Positions 26,276 to 36,251 of a DNA stretch of 60,586 bases are shown here, piece after piece. Position 1 is the first letter of the stretch. Every line of letters begins with the position of its first letter. The position numbers and the translations under genes are program-made. The stretch covers positions 1-60,586 of the forward strand of contig JAJDEA010000088.1 in NCBI GenBank assembly GCA_029260035.1, in the 5' to 3' direction. Under the pieces are notes generated by a model. The model was not told where the DNA came from, ran no database searches, and saw only the letters and a program-made list of their open reading frames with translations. The DNA is from Phycisphaerae bacterium. GTDB lineage: Bacteria; Planctomycetota; Phycisphaerae; UBA1845.

Positions 26276-29200
26276 ATGTACCAGGAACATTTCGGTCTTC
26301 GCTGCATGCCGTTTGACGATCGTGCGGACATCCGATTCAACTTTGCAACGCCCGAGCAGGAAGAAACACTCGCTGCGTTCGAATACGAAGTTCATTATGG
26401 CAAAGGCATGACAGCCCTTGTCGGAGAATCGGGTGTTGGAAAAACACTGCTCATCCGTACGCTCGTATCCAAGCTTCACGCAACGGACCACGTCGTTGTC
26501 GTCACGCAACCATCGAATGGACAGGCAGAAATACTGCGCGCGGTGTGTAAGGGATTTGGTATCACATTACCGAACCACTACAGTTCCGTCCGCGCCCTGG
26601 CTCGATTGCGTCGCAGGTTCGTCAACACCGCGAAGGCAAGTCATCGGTCCATTCTTCTCGTCGACCAGGCGGAAAATCTCTGCGCAGAAAACCTTACTCA
26701 GATCGCAACGCTCGCCGAGCTGAATTCGGATCAGGATAACTTGATCTCGATCGCACTTGTTGGACAGCCGCAATTCAAGACGGTCATCGAAGCACCGAAG
26801 TTTGATCGCCTTCGCCAGGAATTGTTTCGAGAGCAACATCTGTCGCCCCTTGTCGCCGACCAAACGGGCGATTACATCGAACACAGGCTTCGCATAGCTG
26901 GGATCGGCGATACGAAACTATTCACTGATGAAGCGATCGCAGCGGTTCACGAAGCCTCAGATGGAATACCCAGGCTCATCAACCGAATTGCGGATGCAGC
27001 GATGTTGGCCGCATATGGAGCGGAGCAGGGCACCATAACCGAAGAGCTGGTCCGGGAAGTGACCACACGAGTAGTTGATCAGAAGACTGCCAACGTGCGA
27101 GACGTCAGGCTGATTGCTACAGGGCACAGCAACGGCACAAAGGACAAGGCGGTTGCGCCACAATCAAGGCGTAGTGAATTTGCCAGTGCGGGCGCCATCG
27201 GTTCTTCAGTCGAAGCCAATGTTCGTAGTCAACTTGAATCAGGGTCAGAATCACTGAACGACGAAAACCACAACACCGAATATCCGACCCAGGATGATCC
27301 CACCCATAAGACTATAGGAAAGCTCGTTTCGCGTATCGAGGAATTGGAGCACCAACTTGCAATAGGTGATGGGCGCTCCGGCAGCACGTCCGTCCTACCC
27401 AATGCTGTACAATCCTCAGAACAGAAGGGTCAGGATTTGATACGGCAAATGGAGGCTCTCATCGAATCACTCCATCAATCGGTGGAACATGCGGGCAACA
27501 CAGTAGAATCGATCGAATCGAGGATGGCACAGACCATAGCAGATTCGGAGAACCGTTTCGTTGCAATGGAATCGCGAGCCGCGAGTGCATCGGATTCTGC
27601 AAGGATAACGGCAGACAAAGTTGAGCGAATAAGCAGGGCCTGCGAAGAGGCAGATCGCGTCGAAGCCAAGCTCGTGACATTTACAGAAGACTTGGCCGAC
27701 AAGGCGGATCAAGTTCAGGAACAAATGGGTCATTTGGTAGCCGGTCTCGACGGGGCAAAAGATATTCAACGTGATTTGAGCGTAGCTTCCGCGAACGCGT
27801 CGTCCCAAAAACACGATCTCGAATCGGCGATCAAAGCGGGTGAACAGCGAATTGAACAATCCGCATCGGCGACGGAAAAGCTCATGTCCGACCTCGCGGC
27901 CACCGCCATCAAACAACTGCATGAAGAGCTTCTACAAAAAACACGAGTGCAGGAGTGCGAACAGAATGCCAGTTTAATCGCGATGGAAGAGAGTGCTCGT
28001 GATCGGCTTCAGAAGATTGGGTCGGAATTTCAGGCAAACATCGCGTCGATTCGCGGGGAGAGCCTAAACCAAGCCGATCAAATGGCCCAGGAACATGCAA
28101 ACCGCATTTCGAAAGAACTCGATGCGGAAGTGTCACGTTTGAGCTCAACGGCCCATGAAGCTACCGACCGAATTCAGGAACTGCTGGGGCAGGCAAAGTC
28201 AACGCAGTCAGCAGTAGAAAGTGCTCGTGATGACGTCGAGCGAAGACTGAATGACCAAAATGAAACAGTGCAAAAGCGTCAAAAGGATTTTGAGCGACAA
28301 CTCTTGCAGGAATCGAAACGCATTGTTGCGGAACAAATGAACTCGTACACCGAGGCGCTGGAAATCGATTTGGCTAAGGGAATCGAAGATGTTAGAACGC
28401 TAAAGAACGAAACAACATCACTTGTTGAAAAGGCGCGTCATGCCACGGCTGATGCAATAACAGATGAACGTTGTGAGTTAGACACCCTGAAGAAAGAGAT
28501 GATCGCCGGACGAAATCAACTCGAAAGCACTGCAGCGCATAGCCGAAAAACGGTGCAAGAGGCTGTGGAACATGTATCGCAACAAAGTGAATTACTAACA
28601 CAAACTCTGGATAAAGCCAAAACCCAATGCAACACCCTCAAGCCAGAGGTGGAAACACTTGACATTTCGCTTGGTAACACGAGCAGCCGGATACAAAAGC
28701 TCAAGGAAGATGTAAACTACTCCGCACGAACGGTAGGCGAATTGGAACCGCGATGTGAAAAACTTCAAGACACATTGAACTCAACGGATCGGCAGGCCGA
28801 GGAAACCATCGCAAAAGCCCAGGCCAGTGTCGGCCAGCTGGAAGCAGTTCAACGTGGCACAGCCACCACTATTCTCGAAATAGGCAAAGCAAGCCAACAA
28901 CTTACCGACACCCAGCAGCGCATGCAGCTTTGTGAACAATTGTGCGCCAGACTAGCTACGCTTCAAGAACAAAGCGAAGAAACCGTTGGCTCGCTTACCA
29001 AGGTTGTTCGTGACGCCAAACAGTCTCACGAAACATTACATCGCGGCACGGCGATCGCTGACGACAAGGTTTCCAAGCTCGGATCACACTTGGCTTCCGG
29101 GCAGAACGTATTGCGCGACCTAACAAACGCCAATGCATCGGCACAGAAAAGCGTTGAGCAAATGAAGCAGACCTTTGAAAATGCATCCGCAACCCAGGAA

Positions 29201-30511
29201 CAAATTGAGGTGCTTGTCAAAGATGTCTGGTCGTTGACGGCCAAAACTGAAGTCAATGCAAACAAGCTCGAATCGGCGTCAGCCAAAGCAGACGAGGTCA
29301 TCGCAAATGTCAATCTGTGCACAGGGTCTGCTGACGATTTCGCAAAGGGGCTGAACGACCGAATAGACACTGCCAAGAAAGAAATCGGTGGAATGGCAGA
29401 AAAGTGCGAGCAGGGTCGAAAAGTTGCTGAGAAACTCGGTACGATCACACAGGTGTTGGCTGCTGCCAAGAAAACCGGAGACGATATCGAAAAAACGCTT
29501 GAAGAAGCTCGCAAAGTGCAGGAGTTCGTCACGAATTCCGCCAGCGAAACGGACATACGATGTGCGCATTTGGAAAACGTCAACGCAACGGCACAGGGCA
29601 TGATCGAAACGCAGCAACAGCTCAAACACGAAGTGGATATGGCTGCGGTTCAACTCGAATCACATATCGCCGCGGTGAACGGAACAGTCACATCCCAGGA
29701 AGACCTGCAGCGCGAATTGGTTGAACAAGCCAAGGGGCTGGCGAGCAGATTGGAAGCCATGGCTGGGCAAACCGCAACCATCGAACAAAAAGTTGGCGAT
29801 TTGATTACCAAGCCAAAAGAGATGATCGCTGAGGCTCGCGAGCAGGCAGAACAACTCGAACGGGTGTGCCAGGCGGTGCGCAAAGTTTTTGCCGGGCTGT
29901 CCAAGGCAAGTTTAGAAGCTCGCCAGCACACGGAAAACATAGATAAAAAAACGTCCTCGTCGACTACACAAATTGCAGAATTGAGTCGGGTATCGGCTTC
30001 GAAAATTGCCGAGATGACTGCCGAATCCGAACGAGCCGTTGCATTGCTTCACGAGTCGATGGACGAAAAGACGGCCGCATCAAATGCGCAGATTGCAGAG
30101 ATGACGGCTGCCTCAACTTCAGAGCTCGCAGAATTGAGTAAGACGTCTGTTTCGCAGATTGCTGAGATGACCGCCGAATCCGAGCGAGCTGTCGCAACGC
30201 TTCACGAGTGGGTGCAGGAAGCGGTACACGCGCAGTCCAGGCTCGAACGAACATTGCAGCAGACGCCCGCAATTCAGCAAACACATCCAACCCTTACCCA
30301 ATCGCCACCGACAAGTGCTTCCGACTTTATTCGCGTTGCCAATAAGAAGACATTTGAGAAGACAGCTACGCAGTCTGGCACGATTCCTAAGACGATGCCT
30401 AGAAAAAAAGTCGAAGCCAGCCCATCCGCTCGCGCGGAACGGCCAGAGTCAAGAGGTGATGAGATCGCGAAAATCATCAACGAGACAAAGCGAAAAAAGG
30501 CGAAAGCCTAG
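26276..30511 (+). CDS. ExeA-type AAA ATPase fused to a giant coiled coil
   Basis: A 1411-residue protein. Residues 1-270 are an ExeA/MshM-like AAA ATPase: MYQEHFGLRCMPFDD, Walker A GESGVGKTLL (near 51), Walker B ILLVDQAEN (near 127), and DGIPRLINRIADAAMLAAYG. Residues ~280-350 are a linker. From ~350 to ~1320 the sequence is almost continuous heptad coiled coil rich in Ala, Glu, Gln and Lys. Near 1240-1320 a short block repeats (QIAEMTAESERAV twice). The tail is basic. ExeA ATPases usually have a periplasmic peptidoglycan-binding domain; here there is no membrane segment, so a cytoplasmic, filament- or SMC-like role is inferred. Confidence 0.85.
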   Translation: MYQEHFGLRCMPFDDRADIRFNFATPEQEETLAAFEYEVHYGKGMTALVGESGVGKTLLIRTLVSKLHATDHVVVVTQPSNGQAEILRAVCKGFGITLPNHYSSVRALARLRRRFVNTAKASHRSILLVDQAENLCAENLTQIATLAELNSDQDNLISIALVGQPQFKTVIEAPKFDRLRQELFREQHLSPLVADQTGDYIEHRLRIAGIGDTKLFTDEAIAAVHEASDGIPRLINRIADAAMLAAYGAEQGTITEELVREVTTRVVDQKTANVRDVRLIATGHSNGTKDKAVAPQSRRSEFASAGAIGSSVEANVRSQLESGSESLNDENHNTEYPTQDDPTHKTIGKLVSRIEELEHQLAIGDGRSGSTSVLPNAVQSSEQKGQDLIRQMEALIESLHQSVEHAGNTVESIESRMAQTIADSENRFVAMESRAASASDSARITADKVERISRACEEADRVEAKLVTFTEDLADKADQVQEQMGHLVAGLDGAKDIQRDLSVASANASSQKHDLESAIKAGEQRIEQSASATEKLMSDLAATAIKQLHEELLQKTRVQECEQNASLIAMEESARDRLQKIGSEFQANIASIRGESLNQADQMAQEHANRISKELDAEVSRLSSTAHEATDRIQELLGQAKSTQSAVESARDDVERRLNDQNETVQKRQKDFERQLLQESKRIVAEQMNSYTEALEIDLAKGIEDVRTLKNETTSLVEKARHATADAITDERCELDTLKKEMIAGRNQLESTAAHSRKTVQEAVEHVSQQSELLTQTLDKAKTQCNTLKPEVETLDISLGNTSSRIQKLKEDVNYSARTVGELEPRCEKLQDTLNSTDRQAEETIAKAQASVGQLEAVQRGTATTILEIGKASQQLTDTQQRMQLCEQLCARLATLQEQSEETVGSLTKVVRDAKQSHETLHRGTAIADDKVSKLGSHLASGQNVLRDLTNANASAQKSVEQMKQTFENASATQEQIEVLVKDVWSLTAKTEVNANKLESASAKADEVIANVNLCTGSADDFAKGLNDRIDTAKKEIGGMAEKCEQGRKVAEKLGTITQVLAAAKKTGDDIEKTLEEARKVQEFVTNSASETDIRCAHLENVNATAQGMIETQQQLKHEVDMAAVQLESHIAAVNGTVTSQEDLQRELVEQAKGLASRLEAMAGQTATIEQKVGDLITKPKEMIAEAREQAEQLERVCQAVRKVFAGLSKASLEARQHTENIDKKTSSSTTQIAELSRVSASKIAEMTAESERAVALLHESMDEKTAASNAQIAEMTAASTSELAELSKTSVSQIAEMTAESERAVATLHEWVQEAVHAQSRLERTLQQTPAIQQTHPTLTQSPPTSASDFIRVANKKTFEKTATQSGTIPKTMPRKKVEASPSARAERPESRGDEIAKIINETKRKKAKA

Positions 30512-30593
30512 CTGATGCGCGATACCTATCGGCTGCAGGAGGCTGTGTGGATCACGTTCACCAAGCCAAAACAACTTTCGACGACGAATTTTT

Positions 30594-30616
30594 CGTCTCA
30601 TTTTTCGTCTGAGACG
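30594..30616 (+). promoter_or_regulatory. Hairpin in K+ channel leader
   Basis: CGTCTCA pairs perfectly with TGAGACG around a nine-base loop, 41 bases before the channel gene. No T run follows, so it is not a classic terminator; it may be a leader structure. Confidence 0.3.
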
Positions 30617-30657
30617 GCTCTACACCACCTGTCATCGAACTCAAGAGAGATTGACTT

Positions 30658-31662
30658 GTGACTGCCCGGAATCGGTTTCTTCTATCCATCCTCGCCGTAC
30701 TCGCCGTTTTCGTGGTGGGCACAACTGGTTACCTGGTGATTGAAGGCGACCAAGGCATCACGTTTCGCGACGCTGCGTACATGACCGTGATCACGCTGTC
30801 CACCGTGGGCTACAGTGAGCCTTGGGAACTAAGTCAAACGGGGCAACTATGGACCATCGCCGTCATTACCTTTGGAATTGTCACGGTATCTTACGCACTT
30901 GGATCCCTTGTTTCGGTAGTCATCAGCGGAGAGCTAGGCTCACTGCGGGAGCAGAACAAAATGGAGAAGAAAATCGAGCAATCGCGGAACCATGTAGTTC
31001 TGTGCGGGTTTGGCCGAATGGGATCATTGGCTGCGGACGAACTTCTAAGCCGAGGCACCGAAATCGTTGTAATCGAATCGGACCCGAAATACATCCGGCT
31101 ATTACAAGACAGCGGCGTCTTGTTTGTGGAAGGAGATGCAACGGAGGAAGATAACTTGATGCGGGCAGGCCTCATGCGTGCCAGTGCCGTAGTCATCGCA
31201 CTTCCAAGCGACGCCAACAACGTGTTCATCACTTTAACGGTTAGAGCTTTTCGCCCCGACCTGACCGTTGTCGCTCGAGCCGAACAGCCATCCACAGAAC
31301 CCAAGCTTAAGCGGGCGGGAGCTACAAGAGTGGTCTGCCCACAGGCAACCGGGGCGATGCATGTAGCCAATATCCTGACCAGGCCAACCGTTGTTGACTT
31401 TGTTGAACTTGCCAGCAAGGGGGTTGATTTGGAAATCGATGAATATGTCATCGAGAAGTCGTCCCCGCTTGTGGGGAAATCACTCCGTCAGTCAAATATC
31501 CGCAGTCACACCAATGCCACGGCTGTTGCCATCAAACGAGTTGATGGCGCGACGATCGTCAATCCGGATCCCGATGCCGAACTCGCGTCGGGCGACACCT
31601 TGATCCTCGTCGGCTCCGGCGGAGCGTCAAGCCGACTGGACCAAATTGAAGAACATGTATGA
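30658..31662 (+). CDS. Potassium channel with RCK (TrkA-N/TrkA-C) domains
   Basis: A 334-residue ligand-gated K+ channel from GTG 30658. Two membrane helices (near 8-26 and 62-85) flank a pore loop with the selectivity filter TLSTVGYSE (near 49). The cytoplasmic RCK part starts VVLCGFGRMGSLAADELL (near 113, a Rossmann motif GxGxxG) with DATEEDNLMRAG, and a TrkA-C domain fills the last ~80 residues. This is the MthK/Kch layout. It is probably a tetrameric channel gated by nucleotide or ion binding. Standalone gene. Confidence 0.92.
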   Translation: MTARNRFLLSILAVLAVFVVGTTGYLVIEGDQGITFRDAAYMTVITLSTVGYSEPWELSQTGQLWTIAVITFGIVTVSYALGSLVSVVISGELGSLREQNKMEKKIEQSRNHVVLCGFGRMGSLAADELLSRGTEIVVIESDPKYIRLLQDSGVLFVEGDATEEDNLMRAGLMRASAVVIALPSDANNVFITLTVRAFRPDLTVVARAEQPSTEPKLKRAGATRVVCPQATGAMHVANILTRPTVVDFVELASKGVDLEIDEYVIEKSSPLVGKSLRQSNIRSHTNATAVAIKRVDGATIVNPDPDAELASGDTLILVGSGGASSRLDQIEEHV

Positions 31663-31711
31663 CATAAATATGGCATTAACAAGCATCTGTTCTTCTGCCG
31701 AACCCCTCATA

Positions 31712-33043
31712 TCAATCTCCTCTGAGCAGGATTTCCTCCAAGTCCGGTGCGGGTCGAAAAAACCATTGCTTGGCTACTTTTTGGCCCTGCAAAATACCAC
31801 GCTCCTTCAAATCCAGGAGATCGGTTCGTGCGGTTTGGTAGACGATGCCGTGGCTGTTGCTGTGTGAATCAAACGTATAACGAAACATGGGATGTCTGAG
31901 CGCATGGCTGACAAGCGCTCGCTGTCGAAGGTTTAACGTGTTGGTCACACGAAGTTTAGCCTCCATCTTCGCGTTTTCGCGACTCTTGCGTTCTACATAT
32001 TTGTTCAAGAGGCGTACTGCACGATGGATCACCTCAAGGTGGTACAGCAAAAAATAGGTCAGATCATTGTCATCCGACTCGGTGTACAAAAAAGCACGAC
32101 CATACTTAACTGGTCCTTCTAGAATGATTTCCGAAATGGAGATGTATTCAGCCAACCAGTATCCCTGGTGGAGCATCGACCAATAGAAAAGCGCTCGTGC
32201 GGTTCGGCCATTGCCGTCTACAAAAGGGTGATCGTACGCCAGCCAAAAATGAAGAATGATCGACCTGAGAACGGGATGAATGTAAGGCTTTGAAGATTCG
32301 GCATTTGCGAATCGACACATCGCCTCCATACGCGGTTCCAGTTCATCAGCCAACGGCGGCACATGAAGTGTTTCACCTTCTGTGTTGTATACCTTAATGT
32401 CCTTATTCGCCTTGCGTATCCGCCCTTCATAGGTCGAATCCTCCAGAGTTTCACTCGTTACCTGCCGGTGAATCTCCAGTATCAGCTCCTTCGACAGCCT
32501 TTCCTTTTTCAGCTTCGAGATTCTCTGCATTGTTTGATAATTGTTAAGTATCATTCGCTCAAATGTATTCCCGGGCTTGCGTCCTGATCGAATAAGAATC
32601 TTGGCTTGTTCGCGAGTGGTGGCTGCGCCCTCGAGCTGACTCGATGTGATCGCCTCCTCAACGAGCGATCGTAGGAGGTAACGGTCTTTCATATCCGAAT
32701 TGGCTACTTTCTCCAATGTCGAGATTGTTCCCGCCATGGATCGGTCAATATAAGAAAGCTGTTCCTGAATAGGATCGGGCAAACCATAGACAAACGGCTG
32801 ACCTTCCACATCATTCAAAGGCGCCCGCCGGTACTGATTTGCGCGATGCATTTTCACTGCAAACCACCACTCTTGGTTCGTTAAGCCATCGGGCGGTTGA
32901 AGATGTTTGAGTTTGTCCCAGTGGAAGTATTCCGCAGGCTGTTTTGCTTGCAGAATAGTCTGCATAACTTCAGCAGCATTCTCCGTTTTGCGAACCTCTT
33001 CGAAGAATTCAGCAACCCGAGGCGGCGATTGAGGTACCTTCAT
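31712..33043 (-). CDS. Fic-domain protein (AMP transferase) with C-terminal winged helix
   Basis: A 443-residue protein. The Fic active site HPFVDGNGRTAR is intact near residue 272, and the autoinhibitory helix SSQLEG (class II S/T-x-x-x-E-G type) is near 131, so activity is probably self-restrained. The last ~70 residues (GIVYQTARTDLLDLKERGIL) look like a winged helix-turn-helix, as in many Fic proteins. It transfers AMP to a Tyr/Ser/Thr of a target, unknown here. Directly upstream is a pair of perfect dyads in very AT-rich DNA, a likely autoregulatory operator. No antitoxin gene is needed for this class. Confidence 0.92.
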   Translation of the reverse strand: MKVPQSPPRVAEFFEEVRKTENAAEVMQTILQAKQPAEYFHWDKLKHLQPPDGLTNQEWWFAVKMHRANQYRRAPLNDVEGQPFVYGLPDPIQEQLSYIDRSMAGTISTLEKVANSDMKDRYLLRSLVEEAITSSQLEGAATTREQAKILIRSGRKPGNTFERMILNNYQTMQRISKLKKERLSKELILEIHRQVTSETLEDSTYEGRIRKANKDIKVYNTEGETLHVPPLADELEPRMEAMCRFANAESSKPYIHPVLRSIILHFWLAYDHPFVDGNGRTARALFYWSMLHQGYWLAEYISISEIILEGPVKYGRAFLYTESDDNDLTYFLLYHLEVIHRAVRLLNKYVERKSRENAKMEAKLRVTNTLNLRQRALVSHALRHPMFRYTFDSHSNSHGIVYQTARTDLLDLKERGILQGQKVAKQWFFRPAPDLEEILLRGD

Positions 33044-33076
33044 AATCTGGAGTCCATCACATCAAATACTAGTTAT

Positions 33077-33149
33077 ATACTAATTTATCAATAATTAGTA
33101 TAACTAACTTCGGACGTTTGTTTAATACTAATTATTGATAAATTAGTAT
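33077..33149. promoter_or_regulatory. Double dyad operator upstream of fic
   Basis: The 25 bases at 33077-33101 and those at 33125-33149 are exact reverse complements, 23 bases apart. Each arm is itself a near palindrome ATACTAAT...ATTAGTAT. It lies 34 bases before the fic start in DNA that is almost all A and T. This looks like two tandem operator sites covering the fic promoter; a large cruciform is the alternative. Confidence 0.6.
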
Positions 33150-33279
33150 ATAATTAGTAAATGGATTCTCCTATTATATACACTATATATCGTATTTCAC
33201 TTCTCGCTATAATCGTTATCTAGTAGATCATCGATAAATCAGTGGAATCTCACGGTAAACGAGCACAATCAATCCGCGC

Positions 33280-33325
33280 AAAAAAAGGGCACCGGGTGCG
33301 AGAAGATCGCCAAGCCCAGTGCCCT
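33280..33325 (-). terminator. Rho-independent terminator of glutamate dehydrogenase gene
   Basis: On the minus strand AGGGCACTGGG pairs with CCCGGTGCCCT (one G-T pair) across a ~16-base loop and is followed at once by a run of T residues. It lies 56 bases after the dehydrogenase stop. Confidence 0.85.
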
Positions 33326-33380
33326 CAATTTAGTATTTCGGCACGGTTACAGTGCCAACGGATTCAGTCTATGACAATCT

Positions 33381-34631
33381 CTACACCCAACCTCGCAGCT
33401 TACAGGCCTCAGCAACCCGGGTTACGGAAACGAGATAGGCTCCGAGCCGATTGTGAACCTTTGACTTCTGTGCCTGCTCATGAACTGCGTGGAAAGCGTC
33501 GGTCATTTTGCGATCCAACTGACTATAGATTTCATCCAGAGTCCAGTAGTAGTTGTAGGTATTCTGAACCTGCTCGAAGTAGGAAACCGTGACGCCCCCG
33601 GCGTTGGCCAGGAAATCCGGTATGACATAAACACCTTTTTCGTGGAGGATTTTGTCCGCATCGGGTGTCGTTGGGCCATTGGCTAGTTCGCAAACAATCT
33701 TAGCCTTGATATCGCCCGCGTTCTTCTTGGTGATCGCCCCTTCCAACGCAGACGGGTAGAGTATTTCGCAATCAAGCACGAGCAATTCTTCGTTTGAAAT
33801 CGGCGTGCTTCCGGGGAAGTTAGCCACGCCGCCAGTCTCCAGCTTATGACGAACGAGCGCACCAGGGTCCATTCCATCTTTGTTGAGCACGCCACCTCTC
33901 GAATCGCTGGCAGCGATAAGCGTCCCACCGCCGAGCAGCTCTTGATGAAGCGTCGCCGCAAATTGCCCCGCATTGCCGAACCCTTGAATGGCATAAGTCG
34001 ACTTGGAGGGATCAAGACTGAGGGTCTTGCCAGCTTCGCGAACGCAGTAAACGCCACCTCTAGCCGTCGCGTCGCCACGCCCCTGCGAGCCACCGATCGG
34101 AATCGGCTTGCCGGTAATCATGCCCGGATGAGAATGCCCCATCATGGTTTCATACTCATCCATCATCCACGCCATGATTTGCGGAGTCGTATAGACATCC
34201 GGCGCCGGAACATCGCGATGAACACCCAGCTCTCTGCCAACAGAACGAATAAACGCACGAGCGAGTCGTTCCTTCTCACCTTCTGACATTTCCTTGGGAT
34301 TGCAGGTGACGCCGCCCTTACCGCCGCCCAGTGGAATATCCACAACGGCGGTCTTCCAAGTCATCCATGCGGCCAGCGCGCGAACCGTGTCAATCGTTTC
34401 TTCGGGGTGCCAGCGCAACCCACCTTTTGTCGGGCCACGCGAGTTGTTGTACTGAACCCGATAGCCTTTGAAGACCTTTGTCTTACCGTTGTCCATCTTG
34501 ACTGGAAGAGTGAAGTGATACTCGCGCATCGGCCATCGCAGAAACTCATGTGTGGCAGCATCCAAGCCGAGCTTTTCAGCGGCCTCATCAAGCTGTTGTT
34601 GCGCGATCGCAAAAGGGTTCAATCCGGACAT
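33381..34631 (-). CDS. Glutamate (Glu/Leu/Phe/Val family) dehydrogenase
   Basis: A 416-residue enzyme that reversibly deaminates glutamate to 2-oxoglutarate with NAD(P). The substrate/catalytic block GPTKGGLRWHPEE, then WMTWKTAVVDIPLGGGKGGV (near 68-110), holds the conserved lysines. The Rossmann motif is GFGNAGQ (near 217). The C-terminal VIPDFLANAGGVTVSYFEQVQN is diagnostic. Length is standard for the hexameric ~420-residue type. Coenzyme preference cannot be read safely. A clear terminator follows, so it is monocistronic. Confidence 0.95.
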   Translation of the reverse strand: MSGLNPFAIAQQQLDEAAEKLGLDAATHEFLRWPMREYHFTLPVKMDNGKTKVFKGYRVQYNNSRGPTKGGLRWHPEETIDTVRALAAWMTWKTAVVDIPLGGGKGGVTCNPKEMSEGEKERLARAFIRSVGRELGVHRDVPAPDVYTTPQIMAWMMDEYETMMGHSHPGMITGKPIPIGGSQGRGDATARGGVYCVREAGKTLSLDPSKSTYAIQGFGNAGQFAATLHQELLGGGTLIAASDSRGGVLNKDGMDPGALVRHKLETGGVANFPGSTPISNEELLVLDCEILYPSALEGAITKKNAGDIKAKIVCELANGPTTPDADKILHEKGVYVIPDFLANAGGVTVSYFEQVQNTYNYYWTLDEIYSQLDRKMTDAFHAVHEQAQKSKVHNRLGAYLVSVTRVAEACKLRGWV

Positions 34632-34977
34632 TTCTTACTCGCTCCTTAACTCAGTTTCGCCCCGCAATACGGGTCACAATAGGGCCGTCTCGTCAACAAG
34701 CCCCAAGCCTAACAGCCGCACCAGCCCGCCAAACATTGGTGATCTTGGCATTTTGCGTGCCGGTGAAAACGATTCACGTTTGCTATCAGCCTGGCCAACA
34801 GCCAGCCTCAAACAGGAAAGCCAAGCAGTCTAGCAATCTCCTGTGAATTTTGCGAGTGCATTAGGGTCTTTTTTGACGATTTTTTTGCTGGGAAAGAACG
34901 CGATATGAGCATTCAACCTATCGCAACAATTTGGTCAAAATGGATTGTGGATCAAACAGGAAATGAATCTGCCAAGA
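34632..34977. other. Gene-free spacer
   Basis: A 346-base gap upstream of the dehydrogenase and downstream of the AAA ATPase gene. A short T-rich stretch (34869-34890) is visible, but no hairpin precedes it on the relevant strand. No RNA gene was recognised. Confidence 0.4.
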
Positions 34978-36189
34978 TCATAACTGCCCTGCATCATCCG
35001 TAATAAAATTCCTATGGATGAACTCCGCGAGCAATGGCACAGCCAGAGAATACCGCCCGTGCCGGTTCTTGTAAACCAAACCAGCTGTGATCAAGTGATT
35101 AAGAATCTGGTTGACATGACTGTTACTAAAAGGCTTCTTATGTTTCTTGTTCGCGTCGCTCTCGACAACATCTTGAACAGAAAATTCTTGGTCACAGTTA
35201 CTCAATTGTGCCACAATGCCTAATAAATCCCGCTGCCTATCGGTTGCCCGAGCCCACCGGCCGGAGAAGAAATCCACATCCAGTTTTCGCAGTATCGCAT
35301 CGACAGGGATACTGGATTGCTCTTGTTTCTCATTTACGTCTTGAACCCAAACATCGAAACACTCGCGACACACAAATTGGATGAAATACGGATACCCCTT
35401 CGTCACCTGCCACAATAATTCGGTCGACTCTTCCGTAATGGCTATTGGACACTTGTCGCCATCAATGGGTTTGAGTATCGCATCCTTAGTTTCGTCGTAA
35501 TTCAGACCATGTAGAGTGATAACATGGAACATTCTCTCCGAGAAAGTCCGCGCATCGACCAATTTTGGGAAAAGTGTTGGCAAACCGGTAAGAACAAGCA
35601 TGAACGGAATGCTCTTGCGCTGGACGGACTGGAACAAATCGAGCAGGAGGGACAGAGGATACTGTTCCTTTGCGGCGTGATCCGCAATGTTTTGAGCCTC
35701 ATCGTACGCGAATATCAGCCCTCGCTTATTGAGCTTCTGAATGTGCGGCCAAGTGAATTCAATAACGCCCTTGAGCTTATCTATGACTAGCCCCGGAGTG
35801 TTCACATAAACCTGTCTTAATGTATTGAAGTCGAGTAATATTTTGCTTGTTTGTGGCTTGAAGCCCATCGTATTGACTTCGGACTCGCCTACCACCATGT
35901 TCGAAGTAACCACAGACAGGTCCGTCAATAACCGCGTAGCGAGGTTCTCCTCGCTTATGCTTGTCGACTCGGACAGGTCAGTCCCAGCCCAGAGCCAACC
36001 TTCTTGAATCGCCAAAGGCTTGAAGGTCTCGAGCAATACCGTCTTTCCAAGCCCTCGCAGCCCGGTAAGTGTAACATTTTCGGTAATCGTGGCCTGTTGC
36101 AGGAGTCTTTGGAATTCTTCCCTCTCGCTATTTCGGCCAGCCAGATACGGTGGCATATGACCTGCACCGGGCCGGAATGGGTTTTCCAT
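34978..36189 (-). CDS. Orc1/Cdc6- or STAND-like AAA ATPase with winged helix
   Basis: A 403-residue ATPase; I chose ATG 36189 (MENPFRPGAGHMPPYLAGR) because GAGGACG lies just upstream; 36219 is possible. Walker A is GLRGLGKT (near 43), Walker B LIFAYDEAQN (near 165). WARATDRQRDLLGIVAQLSN introduces a C-terminal winged helix with SNSHVNQILNHLITAGLVYK. The layout resembles archaeal Orc/Cdc6-type and 'ATP-binding protein' families common on mobile and defence islands. The AT-rich upstream DNA differs from its neighbours, so horizontal acquisition is plausible. No partner gene is adjacent. Confidence 0.8.
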   Translation of the reverse strand: MENPFRPGAGHMPPYLAGRNSEREEFQRLLQQATITENVTLTGLRGLGKTVLLETFKPLAIQEGWLWAGTDLSESTSISEENLATRLLTDLSVVTSNMVVGESEVNTMGFKPQTSKILLDFNTLRQVYVNTPGLVIDKLKGVIEFTWPHIQKLNKRGLIFAYDEAQNIADHAAKEQYPLSLLLDLFQSVQRKSIPFMLVLTGLPTLFPKLVDARTFSERMFHVITLHGLNYDETKDAILKPIDGDKCPIAITEESTELLWQVTKGYPYFIQFVCRECFDVWVQDVNEKQEQSSIPVDAILRKLDVDFFSGRWARATDRQRDLLGIVAQLSNCDQEFSVQDVVESDANKKHKKPFSNSHVNQILNHLITAGLVYKNRHGRYSLAVPLLAEFIHRNFITDDAGQL

Positions 36190-36251
36190 GTTATTCGTCC
36201 TCATAATTAGGTTTGACAACTGCTGTATCTAAAGTTAGCTTTCTATATAAA

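Noticed and set aside
33060-33240. CRISPR array in the AT-rich stretch upstream of fic
   Set aside because: There are only two inverted (not direct) repeat arms and no spacer series.
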